A DNA stretch of 43,941 nt from an uncultured Bacilli bacterium (GCA_910577075.1 CAJTKV010000001.1:78248-122188), one strand, 5' to 3'. Numbered from the stretch's first letter, positions 24,392 to 33,836 are shown. The notes: generated by a model not told the origin, from the letters alone. Made by a program: numbers and translations.

Positions 24392-25492
24392 TCACCTCTT
24401 TCGATATTTCTCTAAAGTTTTTACGGTTGCATTACTTAAATTTGCCGTTATAGGTTTATCTAATTTTTCTAAGCTATCCCATAAATTATTCAACTCGCGA
24501 TAAAAAGTTCCCGATATACCATCTATCTCTGTAAGACACATCTGCCCCATACACAAAGGATTTGCCTGTCTAATCTTTGGTTTAGAAATAAATGAAAGTC
24601 CTGTCTCTCCATATTTAACACTTTCTATGTTTGTTACATCTACCCATATGTCCTTATATCTACTATTCATTATTCTATCAATGACTTCTCTTTCTGATAG
24701 ATCAAATAAAACATTTTCATCAATAACTCCCATATCCTCATAAAATCTTAGAGTTAATCCCAAAATTTCCATCATATAACGGCTTTCTTTACTCAATAAC
24801 TTCTCACTATAGATATTTATTGCTCTAAAAAAATCTTCATAATCAGCATTAGAATTATGCTCATTTATAAAAACTTCTCCATTAAAGTTTTGAAATCTAG
24901 GATTCATCGTATCGACACACATTCCATTAAGATTATCAATATAGCAAAGCATATTATATAAGTCATTTATTTCTTCAAAACTATGAGTATGCGCCCAAAA
25001 AAGGCATGTAGCAAGTATTCCTCCTTCTACTCTATCTAAACAAAGACAGGGAATCTCTTTATCAATTAAGGGATATTTTTCCGGAAAAACAATACTATCT
25101 AAATCAACCCTATCCTCATATAAATATTCCAAGAATTCTTCATCTCTTAAAATTATGGATTTAATATCTAATTCATCACTATCTTGTTTTAGCTGATTTC
25201 CCTTTTTAAAAGAATTAACATGCGAAAAATCAAGCGTTCCAACATCGTGAACCAATCCTGCCAAAATAACTGATAGATTATCAGTTATTTTTGAAGCTGT
25301 ATAAGCAGTATTAAGAGAGTGATAAAATCTAGAATAAAATACAATTGGAATTAGTTCTTTTATTCCCACATAATCCATTCCACAAAATAAACCGCGGCCT
25401 TTTAATTTTTGAAGTGTCTTAGTTTTTGCATATCTATCCAAATTGACTGGCGCATTCTCGCGCATCATTTTATTATATCTTTCTAGTAACAT
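24392..25492 (-). CDS. HD-domain phosphohydrolase-like protein
   Basis: 366 residues; GAGGAGA precedes the ATG. The HD superfamily signature appears as SRFYHSLNTA (H58) followed by AGLVHDVGTLDFSH (H82-D83) and SFLEE-like helices, the order seen in dGTPase-like and YfbR-like HD proteins. Such enzymes hydrolyse phosphate esters of nucleotides using a divalent metal. The lengths of the linker and the C-terminal 150 residues are unlike the standard dGTPase. It heads a three-gene unit with two proteins of unknown function. Substrate unknown. Confidence 0.82.
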   Translation of the reverse strand: MLLERYNKMMRENAPVNLDRYAKTKTLQKLKGRGLFCGMDYVGIKELIPIVFYSRFYHSLNTAYTASKITDNLSVILAGLVHDVGTLDFSHVNSFKKGNQLKQDSDELDIKSIILRDEEFLEYLYEDRVDLDSIVFPEKYPLIDKEIPCLCLDRVEGGILATCLFWAHTHSFEEINDLYNMLCYIDNLNGMCVDTMNPRFQNFNGEVFINEHNSNADYEDFFRAINIYSEKLLSKESRYMMEILGLTLRFYEDMGVIDENVLFDLSEREVIDRIMNSRYKDIWVDVTNIESVKYGETGLSFISKPKIRQANPLCMGQMCLTEIDGISGTFYRELNNLWDSLEKLDKPITANLSNATVKTLEKYRKR

Positions 25493-25541
25493 AATTTCTC
25501 CTCAATAATTACCTTCTATTTTACCACATAAAAAAGAAAAA

Positions 25542-25560
25542 CAATCATTTTTTGATTGCC
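25542..25560 (-). terminator. Terminator of the lipoprotein gene
   Basis: CAATCA, T5 loop, TGATTG at 25542-25558; read on the minus strand it is followed by a long T-rich tract. Confidence 0.65.
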
Positions 25561-26342
25561 TATTCTTGCATTTCATAATCTAAAGTCTTGTTCTCCTCTG
25601 GTTTATTTATCTCCTCTTGTAAGTCTTCTAAGTCCTCTAGAGTATACACACCCTGAGGAAGAATAATCGTTTCTAATAAAGATGGATTTAAAGTCATATC
25701 ATCTCCCTGAATAAATACCCCATTACTAAAAGTATAATCGGCAGTAGTTACAACTCGGTTCAACACATATATATCATCGTCAAAATTATAAAATTTACTT
25801 TCATCAATCATCATTCTTCTCTTTTGATTATCTTCTTCATATTCATAGAATGTGCGCATTTCTCTTAATTGAACATTCTCTAAAACAGGAGATTCATAAA
25901 CATAAATTACCATAACAATATTACTGTTTTCTATCACTTCATCAGAAATCTGTCCATTAGCTGTATCTTTAGCTTGATTCATAAAGTCTTCAACATTGCC
26001 GTATTCATCACTGCCCATAGCAAAAGATTTCACGCAATTGAATATATACTTTTTGCTTTCTCCTGTTTTGGGATTGGAGATTTTAATTCCCACTAAATTC
26101 TGCTCATCATACAAGCCATAATCTTCTATTGATTTATAATAATCTAGCAAATCAGTTGATTCTTGTTTATCTTCATTTAAATTATCTACCGAAACTTGAT
26201 CAATTGGAGCATCTGATAAATCGTCTAAGCTTTCCTCTATTGCAACAGTTTCCTCATAGTTTTCGTTTGAATTGCCACAACCAGTAAGCATTAAAGATAA
26301 CATCATACCCATAATGGCAAATTTCTTGGACATCTTATTCAT
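25560..26342 (-). CDS. Lipoprotein, unknown function
   Basis: 260 residues. A signal peptide with lipobox LMLTGC (Cys22) marks a lipid-anchored surface protein. The mature N-terminus is Asp/Glu/Ser-rich and probably flexible. The rest mixes strand and loop, with YEYEEDNQKRRMMIDES and RVVTTADYTFSNGVFIQG. Start ATG 26342 has AAGGGGG eight bases before it. The gene has its own consensus promoter and terminator, so it is expressed separately from the HAD operon and the HD operon on either side. No family recognised. Confidence 0.75.
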   Translation of the reverse strand: MNKMSKKFAIMGMMLSLMLTGCGNSNENYEETVAIEESLDDLSDAPIDQVSVDNLNEDKQESTDLLDYYKSIEDYGLYDEQNLVGIKISNPKTGESKKYIFNCVKSFAMGSDEYGNVEDFMNQAKDTANGQISDEVIENSNIVMVIYVYESPVLENVQLREMRTFYEYEEDNQKRRMMIDESKFYNFDDDIYVLNRVVTTADYTFSNGVFIQGDDMTLNPSLLETIILPQGVYTLEDLEDLQEEINKPEENKTLDYEMQE

Positions 26343-26370
26343 TCCGTTTTCCCCCTTAAAAATTACAAAT

Positions 26371-26398
26371 ATTATACACCATTATAATCTATTGTCAA
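26371..26398 (-). promoter_or_regulatory. Promoter of the lipoprotein gene
   Basis: On the minus strand TTGACA (26398-26393), a 16-bp spacer and TATAAT (26376-26371). Both hexamers are perfect. Confidence 0.85.
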
Positions 26399-26423
26399 CG
26401 AAAAAAGATATGATTACATATCT
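26399..26423 (-). terminator. Terminator of the HAD operon
   Basis: On the minus strand AGATATG (26423-26417), loop TAAT, CATATCT (26412-26406), followed by T6. It includes the stop codon of the last HAD gene. Confidence 0.8.
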
Positions 26424-27412
26424 CCATTTTTCAACATTAATGTTTTCACTTCAGAAACAGATTGAGTAAAAGCATCATTTTCTCGCAAAATATTCAAAAT
26501 GTCTTCAACATAAGCATCATATTGCGCCCCAAATGGTTCAACTTTACTTTCAAACATCAGCCATCCAAAAGTATTTTTAAAATCACTCTCATCCGACATT
26601 CCACTCTTAAGATACTCGCGCAGCTTATAAAACTCGCGATTCTTAATTAAATCATGTATTTCAAAATCAGAGAGATGTCGGACCATTTCTCGTTGGAAAT
26701 CAAGAATATCCCAATAATCCATCTTTTTTATATCATTTATATAGGAATCCATTAACTCAATTACGCCATCAAAATTATCAGTGCATGTCTCGCGATACAT
26801 AAAATTTGTATATTTAGATATTGATGAGCAGCCCGGTTTCATAGCTACCATTGGTATCTCATCTTGAAAACTCTTAAATGCTGTCTCTGATATAGTATCA
26901 TCTATTAAAGCACACCATCCGATATTTAAAATTCTATTTTTTAAATATTGGTCGACAAAAGTTTGAATCTTATTCGTATTAAAAAAGACTCCCATATAAT
27001 AATCATTATCGGTTGAATATTCATAAACTCCACCGTAAAAAAACGCATTATTCAACACAATATTTTCATTGGCAAATGGTGCAAGTTTATCTAAGACTTT
27101 CTTAATCGCCTCTGAACCATGAGCATGCGTTGAAATACAAATAAATGCCTTGCCTTCACCAAAATTCTTTCTTAAAGTCTCCACTTGTTTCATAAATACT
27201 TCTGCTGTAGAATCATCAATCCAATTACTTGTACCATCTAAATCGAGCATTATGGCAATTGATTTCTTTGGTTTAACCCTCGGCGTATGCAATACACTTG
27301 CAAAACTTGACGAATTCATTTGATCAAAATATTTTTTTAAAGCTTTTTTTTCACGATTATAATAAAATCGCTGCTTTCTAAATTCCGAATCCCAACTATC
27401 TCTTTTCTTCAT
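26414..27412 (-). CDS. HAD-superfamily protein (DLDGT)
   Basis: 332 residues; AGGAGG eight bases before ATG. The HAD motif I is IMLDLDGTSN (D57 and D59 region), motif II is the Thr in FICISTHAH, and motif IV is an acidic pair in ALIDDTISE. The C-terminal 110 residues are mainly helical, with no known cap fold. It is the last of three tandem HAD-family genes in one transcript. HAD enzymes use the first Asp as nucleophile on phosphate esters; the substrate is unknown. Confidence 0.72.
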   Translation of the reverse strand: MKKRDSWDSEFRKQRFYYNREKKALKKYFDQMNSSSFASVLHTPRVKPKKSIAIMLDLDGTSNWIDDSTAEVFMKQVETLRKNFGEGKAFICISTHAHGSEAIKKVLDKLAPFANENIVLNNAFFYGGVYEYSTDNDYYMGVFFNTNKIQTFVDQYLKNRILNIGWCALIDDTISETAFKSFQDEIPMVAMKPGCSSISKYTNFMYRETCTDNFDGVIELMDSYINDIKKMDYWDILDFQREMVRHLSDFEIHDLIKNREFYKLREYLKSGMSDESDFKNTFGWLMFESKVEPFGAQYDAYVEDILNILRENDAFTQSVSEVKTLMLKNGDM

Positions 27413-27441
27413 CTCAAAATCCTCCTGTTGTCATAATAAGA

Positions 27442-28065
27442 TTAAGGAAGCAATATTTTTTTTGCTACCTCGTCATAATTTGGAATAAGTATTTTTCCCG
27501 TTTCTATCCACGCATCACGCCAACTTGTTCCAGCGCGTACTGCTCCTGCTTCCCATAATTCTTGATTAGATATATCCATATTATGATATGATGAAAACAA
27601 AATCTTTAATTTAACATCATTATCCATTTTTGCTAATCTATCATCTACTTGCGCATCGGCATTAAATAAACTCTTATTGCTCGTAAATATATAGTGTGTA
27701 GGATCTATAAAGGGAAGCAATCTCTGTAATGCCATAAATTTATCGACAAAATTTCTTGCTGAGCCACTAACATCAAATGGATTTATACTATCAGTACAGA
27801 GAAAAATCTCATAATAATCACACAATAACTTGATTGTTTCAATTGCATATGGAAGTATCTGAGGATTTTCAAACATATTTCTTCCCCTAACAAACTTATT
27901 AAATTCTTCAAATCTATTTTCAGGGATTGCTACAGCATCAATATAATAATCTTTAAAATCATCTATTATATAATTAGTATTCAAAAATGCATTGACAGCT
28001 TGTAAAAAGCCACCAAAAAATATAACTTCCTCGACATCCAATAATAAGGTCTTTTTCTTTTCCAT
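27442..28065 (-). CDS. HAD-like 5'-nucleotidase-type protein with altered motif I
   Basis: 207 residues. The layout matches the NT5C/5'-deoxynucleotidase group: motif I LLLDVEEVIF (D10, then Glu12 where Asp is usual), motif II FLCTDS, and motif IV AQVDDRLAKM. A Glu in place of the second Asp would weaken or change hydrolysis, because that residue normally acts as acid-base. The pair IFTSNKSLF and FSSYHN is compatible with substrate loops. It starts two bases after the upstream HAD gene ends. Confidence 0.7.
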   Translation of the reverse strand: MEKKKTLLLDVEEVIFFGGFLQAVNAFLNTNYIIDDFKDYYIDAVAIPENRFEEFNKFVRGRNMFENPQILPYAIETIKLLCDYYEIFLCTDSINPFDVSGSARNFVDKFMALQRLLPFIDPTHYIFTSNKSLFNADAQVDDRLAKMDNDVKLKILFSSYHNMDISNQELWEAGAVRAGTSWRDAWIETGKILIPNYDEVAKKILLP

Positions 28066-28066
28066 A

Positions 28067-28918
28067 TTACATTACCTCTTTTAACACTTTCGCCAATGTC
28101 TTGAGAGATTCCTTCTTTAATTCGCCTTTGACAATTTCGCATCTTTGAGGATATTCACTTAATATTACATCATCAGTTAATTCACTTAAAATCATAAGGC
28201 AATCATCGACATTTATATCCTCATGATCAAATAATTGATGTAATGCATGAATTTTATTTGATCTTTCTTGATAAAAACATGGTTTTCCATTTAATCTATA
28301 TCCCTTAATACCTGAAACACTTTCTTCTACCTTGGTAATTATATCCGCATCGGCAAATTCACTTCGACCACTACACTGCATTCCGTAAACTCTATTACTT
28401 GGAGTACTTACTCCCGTTTCCGGAACAAAGAATTTATATATATCTTCTCCTAGAGAAATGCATCTATCGCCAAAGTGATCCATAGGTTTGCGCCTTGCTT
28501 CTATTGATGCATACCCATTATTTTCCAAAACATCAACCATTTTTGTTAAATCACTTTTCTTTATAAATTCGCGCATACTTATTAACTCATCTAGATTATC
28601 AAAAGTGCAAATTCCATTGCCGAATATTGTATAATCGGCCTTTACAGGTATAGTATATAAAGTTTCTACCTCTGGTCTAAAAAGAATTACCCTAATTCCA
28701 TCTCCGCGCGCATCGCAATTACCTAAGTACTCATAACTCACTTCATTTTCCTTATTTACACGTCCACCAATCATGCGCATACAATACTCTGGACGATTAG
28801 ACAAAATTACAATCTTAACCCCTTTATATTGTAAATTATTTAATCTCTTTATTCCTTCTCTTGTATCATCAACATCTCTTCCTAGTAAAGCCATATCACT
28901 TAAAATAATATTTTTCAT
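28067..28918 (-). CDS. HAD-like protein with degenerate motif I
   Basis: 283 residues; a G-rich ribosome site precedes ATG. Cof-like layout: N-terminal SDMALLGRDVDDT, where the usual DxD is D-M-A, then VILSNRPEYCMRM as motif II, a central cap-like insertion, and near the end SNKIHALHQLF followed by MILSELTDD as motif III and IV equivalents. The loss of the second Asp suggests altered or absent phosphatase activity. It is the first gene of the three-gene HAD operon, downstream of a strong promoter. Confidence 0.65.
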   Translation of the reverse strand: MKNIILSDMALLGRDVDDTREGIKRLNNLQYKGVKIVILSNRPEYCMRMIGGRVNKENEVSYEYLGNCDARGDGIRVILFRPEVETLYTIPVKADYTIFGNGICTFDNLDELISMREFIKKSDLTKMVDVLENNGYASIEARRKPMDHFGDRCISLGEDIYKFFVPETGVSTPSNRVYGMQCSGRSEFADADIITKVEESVSGIKGYRLNGKPCFYQERSNKIHALHQLFDHEDINVDDCLMILSELTDDVILSEYPQRCEIVKGELKKESLKTLAKVLKEVM

Positions 28919-28944
28919 AATTATTCCCCCTAAAAATTGTTATT

Positions 28945-28972
28945 ATTATATCACATTGTATTTGCTTATCAA
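28945..28972 (-). promoter_or_regulatory. Promoter of the HAD operon
   Basis: On the minus strand TTGATA (28972-28967), a 16-bp spacer ending TGA and TATAAT (28950-28945), so both a -35 and an extended -10 are present. Confidence 0.8.
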
Positions 28973-28975
28973 TAG

Positions 28976-29554
28976 TTAAAGTTCTCTTGCATTCTTTAAT
29001 ATATCTTTAAACATTAAATAAACTGGCACTAATTCTGCACGTACTTCATCCATTGATACAATATTGTATTTTTCATCCATTTTAGACTCTAATTTATTCC
29101 ATTCAAATTCTAAGTCATTATGTCTTCTTGCTAAAATTGACGCATAAGCCATAATTCCTCTAGCCGACATAAATTTATAACAATCCGCATTTGCGCATAT
29201 TTCTGCTTCGATACTTGGATATTCTTCTGTACCATGATGCAAAGAAACACAATCAATTATATTTTTCTTATCTTCCTCACTTATATCGACAACTTTATCT
29301 AAGTATTCTTTCGTAACAACCAAGGCTCTACCTATATGCTCCTTTGATACGCCCTCCTTAGATGCCTCAGGCAACTTTGAATCCATAAAATTCATAGCAA
29401 TTCTAATTACGTTCTCATTTGCGTCATACTTCTTAGCTAGTCTAACAGCCTGTTCTAAAGCTAAATCATCTAAAACCCCAATCTCTGATTTATTTTTCTC
29501 TAATTCACTTTCATTATAATCATAAGATACTTGTATTAACTCTTCTAATGTCAT
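28976..29554 (-). CDS. HD-like protein without the HD dyad
   Basis: 192 residues; AAGGAGA precedes the start. The helical pattern and later conserved elements of HD-domain proteins are present: SKEHIGRALVVTKEYL, VSLHHGTEEYPSIEAEICANADCYKFM, with HH and an Asp near the end. However, the position of the catalytic His-Asp pair reads AMNFMDSKLPE, so His is lost. It may bind but not cleave a nucleotide, or be a different helical fold. It is the gene nearest the divergent ATP-grasp operon. Confidence 0.55.
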   Translation of the reverse strand: MTLEELIQVSYDYNESELEKNKSEIGVLDDLALEQAVRLAKKYDANENVIRIAMNFMDSKLPEASKEGVSKEHIGRALVVTKEYLDKVVDISEEDKKNIIDCVSLHHGTEEYPSIEAEICANADCYKFMSARGIMAYASILARRHNDLEFEWNKLESKMDEKYNIVSMDEVRAELVPVYLMFKDILKNAREL

Positions 29555-29625
29555 CTTCTATATCTCCTTCTCTTTCTAATTATATCATTTTTGAAAAAGT
29601 TATACTATGTGCAATTAAAAAAACG

Positions 29626-29634
29626 TGTTATAAT
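29626..29634 (+). promoter_or_regulatory. Extended -10 promoter of the ATP-grasp operon
   Basis: TGT followed by TATAAT (29629-29634), 31 nt before the ATG; no matching -35 seen. Confidence 0.65.
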
Positions 29635-29664
29635 AAAAAAATAAATTAGAAATGAGGTCTATCT

Positions 29665-30795
29665 ATGTTAAGTAGTGGAATAATTATTGATGAAAGACAA
29701 ATAGAACTTAAAGATGATGAAATAATTCCGTTTATAAAAAGATATGTAAATGAGCACGATGAAATAAAGGAGCAATATGATAAATTTGCCAATTGCCAAA
29801 TGATTGTAAGTGATGAGAATTATAGAGAATTTGTCGTTCGCATCCTCGACTGGGTTGTAATTGAGAATATTAAAGTCTATTATCCCAAAGATGTTAAAAA
29901 TCTTGATAAAATGGCCTATTTAAAGGCGGGATTTGATTTAAAAAAGATGGATAAATATGTACTAAAAGGTAAGAGATATGTTCCCTATATTGACCCTATT
30001 GAAATCAAAATTCAAGAACTTGGTGGAAAGGTCGTAAACAGTCCCGAAAACGAAATATCTCATTGGTACCCTAAAACAGCTAATATAGGTTTTAAAACAC
30101 CTGAAACTCTAATAACCAAATTTACGGATGAAGAGTTAAATATAATCAAGCGCGCCGAGTTTAATAAATTCGACTATGAAGCTTTAAAGAGACGTTTAAA
30201 CAAAGAAGCCTTAAGGCAAAATTTTAATCTAGATCAAGAATTATTTATGCGCTTCGGTTGTGCAAGCAACAAATTTTTCTTTGCCTCTTGTCATCTTCCC
30301 GACATGGACTTTTTACCAGATCGCCTACTCGCTTACTTCGATGGTCTTTATGAAAAACTTGAATGGCGAGAAAGTGCTGAACTAGTCTTAAGAGAATTCA
30401 TAAAGACAAATTATTATCGAAGACAAATATATCATGGAATGCCTCTTAACACAGAATTCCGCATCTTCTTCGATTTTGATACCAATGAATTTCTTGGAAT
30501 ATATAATTATTGGGATAAGGAGACAATGATTGATAACCTTCACTCAAGAGATGAACGTATGACTTTTGCTGATACAATTCCTCTTATTGAAAGAGACTTT
30601 AACCTTCTTTCTCCTTACCTTGAAGATGAAGTTAAAAAGAAACTTCCAAATGCGAATCTTTCAGGAAAGTGGGCAGTTGACTTTATGTATGATGGAACCA
30701 ATTTTGTTCTTATTGATATGGCTCGTGCCGAATGTAGTTACTACTATGAAAAAGTTCTTGAAAAACAATTGTCACTTCAAAACAACAATAAGTAA
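29665..30795 (+). CDS. ATP-grasp-like (D123/R2K-type) ligase candidate
   Basis: 376 residues; GAGGT six bases before ATG. The C-terminal half contains the order I associate with R2K/D123-type ATP-grasp proteins: NTEFRIFFDFDTNEFLGIYN, then NYWDKETM, and finally WAVDFMYDGTNFVLIDMARA, in which the last acidic and polar residues bind metal-ATP. The N-terminal half is helical and unassigned, with TANIGFKTPETLITKF resembling the substrate loop. ATP-grasp proteins join a carboxylate to an amine or thiol. It is cotranscribed with a transglutaminase-like gene ten bases downstream. The assignment is from motif order only. Confidence 0.55.
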   Translation: MLSSGIIIDERQIELKDDEIIPFIKRYVNEHDEIKEQYDKFANCQMIVSDENYREFVVRILDWVVIENIKVYYPKDVKNLDKMAYLKAGFDLKKMDKYVLKGKRYVPYIDPIEIKIQELGGKVVNSPENEISHWYPKTANIGFKTPETLITKFTDEELNIIKRAEFNKFDYEALKRRLNKEALRQNFNLDQELFMRFGCASNKFFFASCHLPDMDFLPDRLLAYFDGLYEKLEWRESAELVLREFIKTNYYRRQIYHGMPLNTEFRIFFDFDTNEFLGIYNYWDKETMIDNLHSRDERMTFADTIPLIERDFNLLSPYLEDEVKKKLPNANLSGKWAVDFMYDGTNFVLIDMARAECSYYYEKVLEKQLSLQNNNK

Positions 30796-30804
30796 GGTGA
30801 TAGC

Positions 30805-31824
30805 ATGTTCATTTTAACAAGCGACGAACAAATTGATCAAAGAATAAAATATCCGGCCACAAAAAGACAACTATCGAAAGATTACAAAAAATTTGGAATA
30901 GCTGGCATGGAAATAATGAATTGGATAGAATACTTTGATCAAGCCCAAGTTCACGATAAAAATATATATGATAAAATCAATAAATTTTTTCATTATATCA
31001 AAATGATAACACCAGATTTTTGCAGCACCGAAGAGAAAGTTCAACTTCTAAAAAATATTGCCGAAGAGAAAAAATGGATTTCTGTAAAATTTGGTGATAA
31101 TTCTATCATTGATGAACTTCCAACCTTTGATCCACAAAATCATTCTCCTGAATTTAAGATAATCAATCCTAGTTCACCAGAGGAAATACTTGATGAAATT
31201 GTCTATTGGACGAGATTCATGCTCACGAGAGAAGATCATAAAGTAGAAAATCTCTTAAATCTACATTTAATTAATCGTTGTGAAGAAGCTTCTAGATTTA
31301 TTCATCAATTAGCATATTGTTATCATCTCAATGCTCAAATAGTAAAAATACCTGCCGGATTTAGTCAAGAAGAACTATTATATGATGAAGATACGGAATT
31401 TCATTATTTTGTTCTAGTTGAAATAGATAATAAAACATATATTATCGATTGTACTTACTCCCAATTTTTTAGTTGGTACCGCAACGAAATAGAGAGACTT
31501 GGCAATTATACATATTCTGGTTGTTTTTCCGGTATATATATGCTTAAAGATATTGAAAGAGAAAAAACAGCACGCACAATTCTTAAAAGAGGATGGATAG
31601 AACTAAATGAAGAGACAATCAAACATTACCTAGATGGTTTTGCTCTTTCCTATCGCAATGGCCTTTTTTATGAGAATTTAGGTGTTGCTGATTATCATAC
31701 ATCTTATGACATTAAAGATTATCATAATTTCCTTTTTGGCGATGATTCGCAAATCAGACGCGAAGGAAAAGAATATTTGGGCTATCAAATGCAAGTACTA
31801 AAAAATAGAGACTTTAAATTTTAA
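30805..31824 (+). CDS. Transglutaminase-like cysteine protein
   Basis: 339 residues; AAGGTG five bases before ATG. A Cys-His-Asp arrangement typical of transglutaminase/papain-fold enzymes is visible: Cys159 in NRCEEASRFIHQL, His200 in EFHYFVLVEI, Asp215 in YIIDCTYSQF. Spacing of 41 and 15 residues suits transglutaminase core proteins, which act as amidases, proteases or amide-forming enzymes. There is no signal peptide, so it should be cytoplasmic. It is translated just after the ATP-grasp gene, so the pair may make and cut or transfer the same amide linkage. The stop overlaps the convergent UvrA-like gene by 4 nt. Confidence 0.65.
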   Translation: MFILTSDEQIDQRIKYPATKRQLSKDYKKFGIAGMEIMNWIEYFDQAQVHDKNIYDKINKFFHYIKMITPDFCSTEEKVQLLKNIAEEKKWISVKFGDNSIIDELPTFDPQNHSPEFKIINPSSPEEILDEIVYWTRFMLTREDHKVENLLNLHLINRCEEASRFIHQLAYCYHLNAQIVKIPAGFSQEELLYDEDTEFHYFVLVEIDNKTYIIDCTYSQFFSWYRNEIERLGNYTYSGCFSGIYMLKDIEREKTARTILKRGWIELNEETIKHYLDGFALSYRNGLFYENLGVADYHTSYDIKDYHNFLFGDDSQIRREGKEYLGYQMQVLKNRDFKF

Positions 31825-31836
31825 AAGTCTCTTTTT
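31807..31836. terminator. Bidirectional terminator in overlapping gene ends
   Basis: AGAGACTTT (31807-31815), 8-nt loop, AAAGTCTCT (31824-31832) with a T run. It spans the overlapping stop codons of the transglutaminase-like and UvrA-like genes. Confidence 0.8.
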
Positions 31837-33791
31837 ATATACTCTTTTATTGCTCTCGCCGTGTAAGTATCTTCCTTTAATATATCTTTTGGATAACCAC
31901 TAAACACGATTTTTCCTCCATCTTTTCCAGCTTCTAGACCCATATCTATTATATAATCAGCATCGACAATAAAATCTAAATTATGTTCGACAACTATAAT
32001 CGTATTTCCTTTCAAAACCATTTTTCTAAGAACGTTTTTTAGAATCTCAATATCTTTCAGATGCAATCCTTGTGTTGGCTCATCAAAGACATAAATATTT
32101 CCCTTTTTATTTAAATATTTTGACATATTTACCCTTTGAACTTCACCACCAGATAAGGTATCCAAAGTCTGGCCTAACCTTAGATAATCTAACCCAACAT
32201 CACTTAATATTCTCAAATTATCCAAAATTCGTTGATCATCAAAAAATTTAATTGCCTCTAAAACCGTCATATTCAAAACTTCAGCAATATTTTTATTCAT
32301 ATATTTATAATTCAAAACATCCAACATATATCTCTTACCATGGCATATATCACACACCTGAGTAGCATCGCCAAGAAAATGCATATCCATCTTTAGGATT
32401 CCAAGACCACCACACTTAGGACATGCTCCCTTAGAATTAAAACTAAATATCCCACTATCGACACCATTTTCTTGAGCAAACAACAATCTAATAATATCAA
32501 ATATCTTTGTATAAGTTGCTACATTAGATCTCGAATTTAATCCAAGATTTTCCTTGCCTACTTTGACAACATTTTCATTCCTTTCCAAAATATGCTTGAT
32601 TAACGAAGATTTACCTGAACCAGAGACACCAGTAATACACGTCATCATATTCATCGGAATATTGACATCTAAATTGCAAATATTGTGAATGTTCACATTT
32701 TTGACCTCATAATGTTTTTCGATATTCTTTCTCTCATCGTTCAAACTTTTTCTTTTCTTCAAGAATTCCCCTGTTACCGATGTTTCCGTAATACCGTCTA
32801 ACTTTCCATTATATAATATATTTCCACCCTGTGTTCCAGAGCCAGGACCTATATCAATGATATTGTCTGCACTTTCGATTAAAGTGCGATTATGTTCTAC
32901 TACTATGGCAGTATTATTTTTGCTGACAATATTTTTAATGGCATCTACTATCTTAGTAACATCACGATGATGGAATCCCACTGTTGGCTCATCCATAATA
33001 TAGACGAGTTCATTGAGGTTAGTATTCATGCTCCTGGCTAGTTTTATCTTTTGTGATTCACCATTTGACAAAGTATTAATGCCTCTATTTAAAGTTAAAT
33101 ATCCCAAACCCAAATTGATGATATTCGATATATCTTTGCGCATCTTATCGACAATATCCTTAACCATAACATCGGTTATATTGTCAATAAATTTATACAA
33201 ATCAACCAATTCCATATTTAAAAGATCAACTAAAGTACAATCATTAACCTTAACCTCGCGCGCGTTTTTATTCAATCTCGATCCACCACAATGTGTACAT
33301 GGCATTTCCTTAAAGAAAAGACGATCATATTCATTTATCGAAAGTCCCCTAGAATCTCCTTGTCTTTTCATAAGTCGTGTTACAATTCCCTCGTGAGAAT
33401 AATTTTGCACAATTCCATAACTTTCTTGCGACAAAATAGTAGATTCCTTATATAACAAATCATAAAGTTCTTTTTCATCGTAATCTCTTATCTTTTTATC
33501 CATATCAAACAAATTTGATACTTTCTCAATATTGAAATATCGGGAATCAAGTTTCCAGGTTCTATGTTTAATTGCCCCCTCGTTCAATGATTTATCATAA
33601 TCTATCAGTTTATCTAAATCGACACTTATTTCAAATCCCAAACCTCCACAAGCTTCACAAGCTCCTTTAGGAGTATTAAACGAAAAATAACTGCTATCAT
33701 AAATAGGAATACCTAATCTTGAATATAATAATCTAAGATAAGTATATATCTCTGTTACTGTACCTACCGTACTTCGCGGATTTGTTCCCAA
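31821..33791 (-). CDS. Downstream open part of the UvrA-like gene
   Basis: This part has the second half of the first ABC domain and all of the second, plus the Cys pairs. If translated alone it would start at a TTG at 33791 (GTNPRSTVGTV follows) without a clear ribosome site, so independent expression is doubtful. It lacks the first Walker A and would not be a working UvrA-like protein by itself. Confidence 0.45.
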   Translation of the reverse strand: MGTNPRSTVGTVTEIYTYLRLLYSRLGIPIYDSSYFSFNTPKGACEACGGLGFEISVDLDKLIDYDKSLNEGAIKHRTWKLDSRYFNIEKVSNLFDMDKKIRDYDEKELYDLLYKESTILSQESYGIVQNYSHEGIVTRLMKRQGDSRGLSINEYDRLFFKEMPCTHCGGSRLNKNAREVKVNDCTLVDLLNMELVDLYKFIDNITDVMVKDIVDKMRKDISNIINLGLGYLTLNRGINTLSNGESQKIKLARSMNTNLNELVYIMDEPTVGFHHRDVTKIVDAIKNIVSKNNTAIVVEHNRTLIESADNIIDIGPGSGTQGGNILYNGKLDGITETSVTGEFLKKRKSLNDERKNIEKHYEVKNVNIHNICNLDVNIPMNMMTCITGVSGSGKSSLIKHILERNENVVKVGKENLGLNSRSNVATYTKIFDIIRLLFAQENGVDSGIFSFNSKGACPKCGGLGILKMDMHFLGDATQVCDICHGKRYMLDVLNYKYMNKNIAEVLNMTVLEAIKFFDDQRILDNLRILSDVGLDYLRLGQTLDTLSGGEVQRVNMSKYLNKKGNIYVFDEPTQGLHLKDIEILKNVLRKMVLKGNTIIVVEHNLDFIVDADYIIDMGLEAGKDGGKIVFSGYPKDILKEDTYTARAIKEYIKRDF

Positions 33792-33836
33792 TTTCTTTTG
33801 CTCAATTAAGACACATGGAGATAAATTTGTTATATC

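Noticed and set aside
33013..33396. Plus-strand frame of 127 codons inside the UvrA-like gene
   Set aside because: Antisense shadow of a conserved coding region; hydrophobic residues reflect the opposite strand's codons.
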